7,217 bases of DNA from assembly GCA_043782425.1 (NCBI GenBank), contig JAYWAM010000048.1:1-7217 (forward strand), written 5' to 3'. This document shows, one piece after another, positions 1 through 5,439 of the stretch; position 1 is the stretch's first letter, and every line of letters begins with the position of its first letter. Under the pieces are notes generated by a model. That model ran no database searches, had not been told where the DNA came from, and saw only the letters and a list, made by a program, of their open reading frames with translations. The position numbers and the translations under genes were made by a program. Origin of the DNA: JAYWAM01 sp043782425. Lineage in GTDB: Bacteria; Pseudomonadota; Gammaproteobacteria; Burkholderiales; Usitatibacteraceae.

Positions 1-55
1 ACGACGGGTTCTCGCATTTCTCAGCATGACTATCATATTTGAGGCCAGAGACTCC

Positions 56-1201
56 TTAGCGGAACAGCAGCCTGATGGTGTCCCAGCCACGACCCAGGAA
101 GCCTGCGAGCGGCACGTCTTCCAGCGCCACCACCGGTAATTCTGCGAGCGTGGCGTTGTCTTTGGTGAGTTTCATTATCCCCGCTTTCTGGCCCAGCGCC
201 AACGGCGCGAGCAGCGGTCGGCCGGTGGTGAGCGTCGCTTTAAGGCCGGTGAATTTATCCTTGGGCAATGTTAACCACACGTCGCTGTCGAAACCGAGTT
301 TTACGCTGCTCTGCGTGCCTTTGAAAATTTCCGGGGTGGAAAGCGCTTCGCCTTTTTTGTACAGGCGGCGCGTATCGAAGTATAGAAAGCCATAGTTAAG
401 CAGCTTCTGGCTTTCCTGCGCGCGCGCGGAATCAGAACCCGCGCCCAGCACTACGGAAAGCAAACGTCTGGCGTTTTCGCCTTCGCCGCGCTTGGCCGAG
501 GCGATCAGGCAGTAGCCCGCCGCTTCGGTGTGGCCGGTTTTCACGCCATCGACATAAGGGTCGAGCCACAGCAGGCGATTACGATTGGCCTGGGTGATTT
601 TGTTGTAGCTGAATTCCTTTTGCGAATAGAGTTTGTATTCTTCGGGAAAATCGCGGATCAAGGCGGCGGCGAGCTTGGCGAGATCTTCTGCTGTGGAGTA
701 ATGCTGCGCATTAGGCAATCCCGTGGCGTTAAGGAAGTTGCTGTCTTTCATCCCCAGTTTTAATGCCTGCTGGTTCATGCGTTGCGCAAAGCTATCCTCC
801 GATCCAGCCACGCCCTCGGCCAGGGCGATAGAGGCGTCGTTGCCGGATTGCACTATCATGCCGCGCAGCAGTTCATCAACTGTTACCGGCTTGCGCGGCT
901 CGATGAACATGCGTGAGCCTTCGGCCTTCCATGCGCGCTCTGAAACGGGCAGTGTTTGCGTCACACTGAGTTTTTTATCCTTGATGGCGCCAAACACCAG
1001 ATAGGCGGTCATTAACTTGGTGAGTGAGGCGGGCTCAAAGCGTTCGGCAGGCGATTGCGCAGCGAGCACTTTGTGCGACTGCGTATCGAGCAGCACGAAA
1101 GCGCGCGCCGCAATGGTTGGCGGCGCTACTTCATGTGAGGTCTGGGCCTGAACATGATTGAGAAAAATCGAACACAGCAGGGTAAGGAGGTAGCGCATCA
1201 T
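56..1201 (-). CDS. dacA: D-alanyl-D-alanine carboxypeptidase, PBP5/6 family (penicillin-binding protein)
   Basis: This periplasmic, inner-membrane-anchored enzyme removes the terminal D-Ala from murein pentapeptides and so limits cross-linking. With the start at 1201 it has 381 residues, close to the roughly 400 of the family. Residues 1-19 form a signal peptide (MMRYLLTLLCSIFL core, likely cut after HVQA). The three active-site motifs of the peptidase S11 / penicillin-binding fold are present in order: SLTK (Ser59 nucleophile, Lys62), SGN (119-121) and KTG (221-223). A PBP5-type C-terminal beta domain follows (about 285-360), ending in an amphipathic segment, GFLGRGWDTIRLLFR, which resembles the membrane anchor of E. 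coli PBP5. An in-frame ATG at 1285 exists, but its 28 extra residues are encoded partly by a palindromic repeat and would bury the signal peptide, so I reject it. ATG 1198 is an equally possible start. The Shine-Dalgarno sequence is weak (GAGAC). I cannot separate dacA from its paralogue dacC by sequence alone. Confidence 0.95.
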   Translation of the reverse strand: MMRYLLTLLCSIFLNHVQAQTSHEVAPPTIAARAFVLLDTQSHKVLAAQSPAERFEPASLTKLMTAYLVFGAIKDKKLSVTQTLPVSERAWKAEGSRMFIEPRKPVTVDELLRGMIVQSGNDASIALAEGVAGSEDSFAQRMNQQALKLGMKDSNFLNATGLPNAQHYSTAEDLAKLAAALIRDFPEEYKLYSQKEFSYNKITQANRNRLLWLDPYVDGVKTGHTEAAGYCLIASAKRGEGENARRLLSVVLGAGSDSARAQESQKLLNYGFLYFDTRRLYKKGEALSTPEIFKGTQSSVKLGFDSDVWLTLPKDKFTGLKATLTTGRPLLAPLALGQKAGIMKLTKDNATLAELPVVALEDVPLAGFLGRGWDTIRLLFR

Positions 1202-1247
1202 TTTCTTTAGTCTCTTATCAGTTAAATCTACGCAATTTGTGAGAAGA

Positions 1248-1340
1248 ATTTTCGCGCCAAGACGCAAAGGCGCAAAGAAAATCAACCCCGTTTTTTGTTT
1301 TTCTTTGCGTCTTTGCGTCTTTGCGTCTTGGCGCGAGAAT
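1248..1340. repeat. Long palindromic repeat with 8-bp GACGCAAA units
   Basis: The left arm 1248-1277 is complementary to the right arm 1311-1340 over 30 positions. The two non-Watson-Crick positions (1251/1337 and 1270/1318) are both G-U wobbles in plus-strand RNA but A-C mismatches in minus-strand RNA. Each arm has a CGCGCCAAGACGCAAAG core at its outer side. The right arm carries three tandem copies of CTTTGCGT (1303-1326); the left arm carries two copies of the complement (GACGCAAA, GGCGCAAA; 1261-1276). The central part, 1278-1310, is A-rich then T-rich and could extend the stem. It lies in the non-coding gap between the end of vapC and the start of dacA. From general knowledge it resembles dispersed intergenic palindromes of environmental bacteria that give spurious 'SLRLCVFA'-type translations; I cannot confirm copy number from one window. 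Confidence 0.85.
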
Positions 1341-1400
1341 CGTTTTTGGTTCCGGCTAGTCCGGCTTATGCAAAGTTCAGAGTCAGTTCGCTCTGCCTGT

Positions 1401-1438
1401 GGTAAAAAAGCGACCCTGGCGCCTTTTACCTAAAGGCG
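1401..1438 (-). terminator. Overlapping hairpins at the vapC stop codon, possible terminator of vapBC
   Basis: Two mutually exclusive hairpins overlap here. One pairs 1401-1407 (GGTAAAA) with 1424-1430 (TTTTACC), plus an inner GCG/CGC (1410-1412 with 1420-1422) closing a 7-nt loop. The other pairs 1420-1426 (CGCCTTT) with 1432-1438 (AAAGGCG) around a 5-nt loop and includes the TAG stop of vapC. In the minus-strand transcript, a run of six U (complement of 1404-1409) follows shortly after. The short stems and the U-run lying partly inside a stem make this a weak intrinsic-terminator candidate. Confidence 0.35.
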
Positions 1439-1828
1439 ACGCGCTTGCGGCAAAGCGGCCATCTTGCGGTCAAGGGTGAGGGTGACAAGATCAGCCCGGC
1501 GGTAGTCGTCGGTGATAAGACGATCAAGCAGACCGCAGCCGCTGGCGGATTCAAGTGCAGCGAACACACCAGGGCCATTAAGCGGGGCGACCAGACCGCT
1601 TTTCAATACACTAATCAGTGCGGCGCGGGCATCGAGTTTGGAAACGCCATAGTGGTGCTGTAGGGCGATATAAGCCTCTCCGATAACCTGGTTAGATGCG
1701 AACACCTCGGCATCGTCATCCTCGACGAGCGCGGTGAGCTTGCGTACACAAAGTTTGAAACCGTCCTCCGGGTCGCCGGTCGCCAGCCGGACGAGGATAG
1801 AAGTATCAATCCCGAAGCGCGCGGCCAT
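1430..1828 (-). CDS. vapC: VapC-like PIN-domain ribonuclease toxin
   Basis: This is a 132-residue PIN-domain protein, the usual size of a VapC toxin, which are Mg2+-dependent RNases that cut tRNA or rRNA when free of antitoxin. The conserved acidic positions of the family are visible: Asp8 in FGIDTSILVRL, Glu51 in VIGEAYIAL, Asp102 in GLLDRLI, and Asp120 in LTLDRKMA near the C terminus, with Asp107/108 and Asp113 nearby. The 'GIDTSILVRLATGDP' opening resembles the COG5611 group of predicted PIN nucleic-acid-binding proteins. I chose ATG 1828 because the PIN beta-strand begins immediately after it. The frame is open further upstream to 1900, but that stretch is antitoxin coding sequence. A GTG at 1840 is an alternative start. 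The gene overlaps the end of vapB by 23 nt, the arrangement expected for translational coupling. The RNA target is unknown. No inactivating change is seen. Confidence 0.9.
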   Translation of the reverse strand: MAARFGIDTSILVRLATGDPEDGFKLCVRKLTALVEDDDAEVFASNQVIGEAYIALQHHYGVSKLDARAALISVLKSGLVAPLNGPGVFAALESASGCGLLDRLITDDYRRADLVTLTLDRKMAALPQARRL

Positions 1829-2048
1829 GGGGCTTGTCACGAAAGGCTTCGAGGTCAAACGTACCCTTGCCCCTGCGCAGCTTGCCACGAAGCGGCGCAA
1901 GGCAGGTCGAGTCTATGGCGCGTACACGAAGGATAAAGCCATCCGGGCTTTCCTCCAGCTCCAAACTGCCGCCGGGCTTCACGCCGAGCGCATCGAGGAC
2001 GCGGGCGGGGAAAGTGACTTGCCGTTTAGTGGTGACTTTGACAAACAT
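1806..2048 (-). CDS. vapB: VapB-like antitoxin, AbrB/MazE/SpoVT family
   Basis: This 80-residue protein is the likely antitoxin of the adjacent VapC. Residues 3-45 match the swapped-hairpin AbrB fold, with the motif TTKRQVTFPARVLDALGVKPGG (6-27), equivalent to the usual 'TSKGQVTIP...LGLKPGD', which binds operator DNA as a dimer. The rest, residues 46-80 (basic GKLRRGKG then FDLEAFRD), is the likely flexible tail that neutralises the PIN toxin. It lies first in the operon, as is normal for type II systems, and its TGA stop sits inside vapC. The start at 2048 is supported by a strong GAGGAG Shine-Dalgarno sequence 7 nt upstream. The family assignment is firm. That it neutralises this particular VapC is inferred from gene order and overlap. 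Confidence 0.92.
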   Translation of the reverse strand: MFVKVTTKRQVTFPARVLDALGVKPGGSLELEESPDGFILRVRAIDSTCLAPLRGKLRRGKGTFDLEAFRDKPHGRALRD

Positions 2049-2055
2049 GATTGCA

Positions 2056-2061
2056 CTCCTC
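2056..2061 (-). promoter_or_regulatory. Ribosome binding site of vapB
   Basis: The minus strand reads GAGGAG, separated by 7 nt from the vapB ATG. It is the strongest Shine-Dalgarno match in the window and fixes the vapB start. In contrast, vapC has no good site of its own, consistent with more antitoxin than toxin synthesis through coupling. Confidence 0.8.
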
Positions 2062-2065
2062 GTTA

Positions 2066-2092
2066 CCTTACTAGCACTTTATATTTGTAAGG
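2066..2092. promoter_or_regulatory. Candidate VapB(C) operator palindrome
   Basis: CCTTAC (2066-2071) and GTAAGG (2087-2092) form a perfect 6-bp inverted repeat with 15 bp between, centred near 2079. It spans the proposed -10 element of the vapBC promoter and lies just upstream of the Shine-Dalgarno sequence. AbrB-type antitoxins usually repress their own promoter by binding such palindromes, alone or with the toxin. Binding here is an inference from position and symmetry. Confidence 0.5.
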
Positions 2093-2104
2093 CGGCTAAG
2101 TCAA
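2076..2104 (-). promoter_or_regulatory. Candidate sigma70 promoter of vapBC
   Basis: The minus strand has TTGACT (complement of 2099-2104), a 5/6 match to the -35 consensus. A -10 follows either as TATAAA (2078-2083, spacer 15) or as TAAAGT (2076-2081, spacer 17). Transcription would start about 20 nt upstream of the vapB Shine-Dalgarno sequence. The -10 falls within the candidate operator palindrome. Confidence 0.5.
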
Positions 2105-2123
2105 GCTGCATCAAGGGCGCGCA

Positions 2124-2132
2124 TGCTAAAAT
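2124..2132 (+). promoter_or_regulatory. Candidate extended -10 promoter of maeB
   Basis: The plus strand reads TGC TAAAAT, an extended -10 (TGn) followed by a 5/6 match to TATAAT. No convincing -35 lies 16-18 bp upstream, which extended -10 promoters can tolerate. Transcription would begin near 2139 and leave an A-rich leader of about 40 nt with no clear Shine-Dalgarno sequence before the maeB ATG. Confidence 0.4.
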
Positions 2133-2177
2133 CACAAACAATCAACATTGCAAGAATAACCATAAAAGAAAAAACGC

Positions 2178-4472
2178 ATGCAAGACGACCTCAAAAATAG
2201 CGCCTTTGAATACCACCGCTATCCTAATCCGGGGAAGATCGAGATCACACCGACCAAGCCCCTGGCTACACAGCGCGACCTTGCGCTGGCGTATACCCCG
2301 GGGGTGGCAGCAGTGTGCGAGGCGATTGCGCAAAACCCTGCCGAGGCACGTAACTTTACCGCGCGCGGCAACCTGGTGGCGGTCATCACTAACGGCACCG
2401 CAGTACTGGGGCTGGGCAACATCGGCCCGCTTGCGGCCAAGCCGGTGATGGAAGGCAAGGCGGTGCTGTTCAAGAAATTCGCCGGTATCGACGTGTTTGA
2501 CATCGAGGTCAACGAACTTGACCCCGATAAGCTGGTGGACATCGTCGCCGCGCTTGAACCGACCTTCGGCGGCATCAATCTCGAAGACATCAAGGCGCCG
2601 GAATGTTTTTACGTCGAGAAAAAACTGCGCGAGCGCATGAAAATTCCGGTGTTTCATGACGACCAGCACGGCACCGCCATCATTGTCGGCGCAGCCGTGG
2701 TGAACGGTCTACGCGTGGTCGGCAAAGACATCGGCAAGGTGAAGCTGGTGGCCTCGGGCGCGGGGGCTGCCGCACTCGCCTGCATGGATATGCTCATCGC
2801 ACTCGGCATGAAAATGGAAAACATGCTGGTCACCGACATTGCCGGCGTGGTGTATCAGGGGCGCAAAGAGGAGATGGACCCCAACAAAGCGCGTTACGCC
2901 AAGGTCACCAAGGCGCGCACGTTAAGTGAGGTGATCGACGGCGCTGATGTGTTTCTCGGACTGTCGGCGGGCGGTGTGCTGAAGCAGGACATGGTCAAAC
3001 GCATGGCGGCCAATCCGCTCATTCTCGCGCTTGCCAACCCCACGCCGGAAATTCTCCCCGAACAAATCCGTGAAGTGCGTGACGATGCGGTCATCGCCAC
3101 CGGCCGCTCGGATTATCCCAATCAGGTCAACAACGTTCTGTGCTTCCCGTTCATTTTTCGCGGCGCGCTCGATGTCGGCGCCACCACCATTAATGAGGCC
3201 ATGAAACTCGCTGCCGTCCACGCCATCGCTGATCTTGCCAAGGCCGAGCAATCCGATGTGGTCGCTATGGCCTACGGCGCGCACGAAGTGAGCTTCGGGC
3301 GCGACTACATTATTCCGCGGCCGTTCGATCCGCGTTTAATCGTCAAAATCGCGCCCGCTGTCGCGAAAGCCGCCATGGAAAGCGGTGTCGCCACCAGCCC
3401 CATCACCGATTGGGCCGCCTATCATGATCGCCTCAATCAGTTCGTCTACCACTCCGGCCTGCTGATGAAACCGGTGTTCGCCAAGGCCAAGCAGTCACCT
3501 CGCAGAATTGTTTATGCGGAAGGCGAAGACGAGCGCGTCATGCGCGCGGTGCAGGTGGTGGTCGATGAGGGCCTGGCGCTGCCGATTCTGGTCGGCCGCC
3601 CGAGCGTGATCGAAAAACGCATCGAGCGTTTTGGCTTGCGCATACGAGCGGGGAAAGATTTTCAAATCGTCAACCCGGAATGGGACGAACGCTATCGCGA
3701 TTACTGGCAGGAATATCATCGCCTCACTGAGCGCCGCGGCGTATCGCAGCAATACGCCAAGGTCGAAATGCGCCGCCGCCATACCTTGATCGGCACTATG
3801 CTGATCCACAAGGGCGATGCCGATGGTTTGATCTGCGGAACTTTCGGCACGCACGCACTGCATCTACACTATGTGGACCAGGTCATCGGCAAGCGAGTTG
3901 GCGTGAACAATTATTACGCGATGAACGTGCTGATGTTGCCCAAACGCACCGTGTTCATCTGCGACACTTACGTCAACCATGACCCCACACCAGAACAAAT
4001 TGCGGAAATGACATTGCTGGCATCTGAGGAGTTGCGGCGCTTCGGGCTCACCCCCAAGGTAGCGCTGCTGTCGCATTCGAGCTTTGGCAGCAGTAATGCG
4101 CCCTCTGCACTCAAAATGCGCAAGGCGCTGGCTATCATTAACGAGCGCGCGCCGGATCTGGAAGTCGAAGGCGAAATGCATGGCGATGCGGCGCTTTCCG
4201 CAGAAGTGCGCCGCACCTCGTTCCCCAATTCGCGCCTCATGGGTGAGGCCAATCTGCTCATCATGCCGACCCTAGATGCGGCTAACATTTCTTTCAATCT
4301 GCTCAAAACTTCAGCCGGCGGCGGCATCACCATCGGCCCTATCCTGCTCGGCGCCGCCAGACCGGTGCACATCCTCACCCCCACCGCCAGCGTCAGGCGC
4401 ATCATCAACATGACCGCCCTCGCGGTGGTTGATGCGCTGGCGCAATCGCAGCGCCAACGCGAGGCGTCATAA
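2178..4472 (+). CDS. maeB: NADP-dependent malic enzyme with C-terminal phosphotransacetylase-like domain
   Basis: This cytoplasmic enzyme catalyses oxidative decarboxylation of malate to pyruvate and CO2 with formation of NADPH. At 764 residues it is full length for MaeB (E. coli protein about 759). The malic N-terminal domain covers about 15-160, with catalytic Tyr39 in YTPGVAAVCEA, Lys94 in MEGKAVLFKKFAGID, and metal ligands Glu136/Asp137 (NLEDIKAPECF) and Asp161/162 (HDDQHGTA). The NAD(P)-binding Rossmann domain covers about 165-420, with GAGAAA at 194-199, ALANPTPEI (284-292) and ATGRSDYPNQVNN (307-319). Residues 440-764 form the phosphotransacetylase-like domain, with intact blocks such as YAEGEDERV, SHSSFGSSNAPSA, EGEMHGDAAL and GGGITIGPILLG. 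In MaeB proteins this domain is regulatory, sensing acetyl-CoA, rather than a proven Pta. The cofactor preference is inferred from the family. The ATG has only an A-rich stretch (AAAAGAAAAAACGC) before it. It is the first gene of a probable three-gene operon. Confidence 0.97.
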   Translation: MQDDLKNSAFEYHRYPNPGKIEITPTKPLATQRDLALAYTPGVAAVCEAIAQNPAEARNFTARGNLVAVITNGTAVLGLGNIGPLAAKPVMEGKAVLFKKFAGIDVFDIEVNELDPDKLVDIVAALEPTFGGINLEDIKAPECFYVEKKLRERMKIPVFHDDQHGTAIIVGAAVVNGLRVVGKDIGKVKLVASGAGAAALACMDMLIALGMKMENMLVTDIAGVVYQGRKEEMDPNKARYAKVTKARTLSEVIDGADVFLGLSAGGVLKQDMVKRMAANPLILALANPTPEILPEQIREVRDDAVIATGRSDYPNQVNNVLCFPFIFRGALDVGATTINEAMKLAAVHAIADLAKAEQSDVVAMAYGAHEVSFGRDYIIPRPFDPRLIVKIAPAVAKAAMESGVATSPITDWAAYHDRLNQFVYHSGLLMKPVFAKAKQSPRRIVYAEGEDERVMRAVQVVVDEGLALPILVGRPSVIEKRIERFGLRIRAGKDFQIVNPEWDERYRDYWQEYHRLTERRGVSQQYAKVEMRRRHTLIGTMLIHKGDADGLICGTFGTHALHLHYVDQVIGKRVGVNNYYAMNVLMLPKRTVFICDTYVNHDPTPEQIAEMTLLASEELRRFGLTPKVALLSHSSFGSSNAPSALKMRKALAIINERAPDLEVEGEMHGDAALSAEVRRTSFPNSRLMGEANLLIMPTLDAANISFNLLKTSAGGGITIGPILLGAARPVHILTPTASVRRIINMTALAVVDALAQSQRQREAS

Positions 4473-4474
4473 GC

Positions 4475-4492
4475 ATGAACAGTGCCCCATGA
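4475..4492 (+). other. Five-codon ORF with its stop overlapping the ldcA start
   Basis: An ATG at 4475 opens a five-codon frame (MNSAP) whose TGA stop at 4490-4492 overlaps the ldcA ATG at 4489 in an ATGA arrangement. A GAGG at 4461-4464, inside the end of maeB, is 10 nt upstream of this ATG, whereas ldcA itself has no Shine-Dalgarno sequence at normal distance. It could be a re-initiation relay from maeB to ldcA or simply chance. Confidence 0.25.
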
Positions 4493-5430
4493 CCACCCTC
4501 CCCGCGCCATTTTCCGTCCCGCTCAGCTTCGGCGTCTTCGCCCCTTCGGGTGTTGTTGACCAAGCGCAACTTACTCGCGCCGTCAATTACCTGGAAGGCA
4601 AGGGACACCGTGTTGTCATCGCCCCAGAAACTCTCAAGCAATGGCGCTATTTCGCAGGCAGCGACGCGCAGCGCCTTGCGGGCTTTCAGCGCCTGATTGC
4701 CGACCCCACCATAGACGTGATGATAATGGCGCGCGGCGGTTACGGCTGGTCGCGGCTGTTGCATCACATCGACTGGCAGGCGGTCGCAATCAGCGGCAAG
4801 GCAATTTGCGGTTTCAGCGACATGACTGCCTTGAGCTTAGGGGCGCTGGCTAAAGCCGGGCTGGTGACCTTTTCGGGGCCGCTTCTTGCCATAGATTTCG
4901 CTAACATCGGCGTCGATCCCGCCACCAAGGACGATCATGAATTTATGGAGGCAAACTTCTGGCCGGTGATTCTGGGGCAAGCCCACAGCGCCGGACCGTT
5001 TGTATCGGCCCACAGCTATGCGCCACAAACCATTGAAGGTCCGATATGGGGTGGCAACCTGTCGCTGCTGACACACCTGCTCGGCACGCCCTACTTCCCC
5101 GACGTGCGCGGCGGCATTTTGTTCCTCGAGGAAATAGACGAGCAGCCTTACGCCATTGAGCGCATGTACTACCAGCTCTATCACGCCGGTGTGCTGCGAA
5201 AACAAAAAGCCATCGTGCTCGCCAATTTCGCCGCTTGCGAAGCGACTTCGGGACGTTATCCCTATTCCCTGGAAGAAGCGCTCGAAACCCTGCGTGGCCT
5301 GCATACCGGCCCGGTGTTGACCGGCCTGCCGTTCGGCCATGTAGCGCGCAAAATCACCCTGCCCTTCGGCGGCGCAGCGCGGCTCAAGATCGCAACCGAT
5401 AGTTTCACACTTGAGTTTGCGGCGCGCTAA
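4489..5430 (+). CDS. ldcA: Murein tetrapeptide LD-carboxypeptidase (peptidase S66)
   Basis: This 313-residue serine peptidase has no signal peptide, so it should act in the cytoplasm. There, LdcA enzymes remove D-Ala from recycled murein tetrapeptides to give tripeptides that Mpl can reuse. The S66 catalytic triad is visible: nucleophile Ser110 in CGFSDMTAL, Glu214 in LFLEEIDEQPY, and His284 in GLPFGHVARKITLPFG. Their spacing is close to that known for the P. aeruginosa enzyme (Ser115, Glu217, His285). The N-terminal signature FGVFAPSG (14-21), ARGGYGWSRLL (81-91) and GPIWGGNLSLLTHLLGT (184-200) are also typical. The start at 4489 directly precedes the first conserved strand; the in-frame ATG at 4429 lies inside maeB and would add an unlikely Arg-rich tail. 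The gene follows maeB by 16 bp with no visible terminator or promoter, so it is probably co-transcribed. No good Shine-Dalgarno sequence is seen. Confidence 0.93.
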   Translation: MTTLPAPFSVPLSFGVFAPSGVVDQAQLTRAVNYLEGKGHRVVIAPETLKQWRYFAGSDAQRLAGFQRLIADPTIDVMIMARGGYGWSRLLHHIDWQAVAISGKAICGFSDMTALSLGALAKAGLVTFSGPLLAIDFANIGVDPATKDDHEFMEANFWPVILGQAHSAGPFVSAHSYAPQTIEGPIWGGNLSLLTHLLGTPYFPDVRGGILFLEEIDEQPYAIERMYYQLYHAGVLRKQKAIVLANFAACEATSGRYPYSLEEALETLRGLHTGPVLTGLPFGHVARKITLPFGGAARLKIATDSFTLEFAAR

Positions 5431-5439
5431 GGGCGCGGG

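Noticed and set aside
1..36. Minus-strand ATG at 36 opening a 12-codon frame (MIVMLRNARTRR) that runs off the left edge, possible next gene after dacA
   Set aside because: The only Shine-Dalgarno-like GGAG (complement of 52-55) is 15 nt away, too far. Twelve codons match nothing I recognise, so it cannot be supported as a gene.
1303..1326. Three tandem 8-bp CTTTGCGT units considered as a CRISPR-like or iteron array
   Set aside because: There are no spacers, the units are too short and too few, and they form one arm of the palindrome; no replication initiator or cas gene is nearby.
1343..1400. Short repeats CCGGCTAGT/CCGGCTTA and CAGAG/CTCTG between the palindrome and vapC, considered as a dacA promoter or operator
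   Set aside because: The arms are 4-5 bp and could arise by chance, and I could not find a -35/-10 pair with acceptable spacing here. The dacA promoter remains unlocated.
1239..1433. 64-codon plus-strand ORF over the palindrome
   Set aside because: Most of its coding content is the repeat itself (SLRLCVFASWRE-type translation), it has no ribosome binding site, and it is a known kind of artefact from such repeats.
1829..1900. Upstream extension of vapC to the ATG at 1900
   Set aside because: The extra 24 residues lie in antitoxin coding sequence in another frame and precede the conserved first PIN strand; normal VapC length is reached from 1828.
1834..2448. 204-codon plus-strand ORF crossing vapB, the intergenic region and the start of maeB
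   Set aside because: It is out of frame with maeB and antisense to vapB, both convincing genes. Its translation is rich in Arg/Ser/Thr without any recognisable domain, typical of a shadow frame in GC-rich DNA.
2142..2669. 175-codon minus-strand ORF opposite the start of maeB
   Set aside because: It is antisense to the strongly conserved malic enzyme domain and has no recognisable motif or ribosome binding site; it is best explained as a shadow of maeB codon use.
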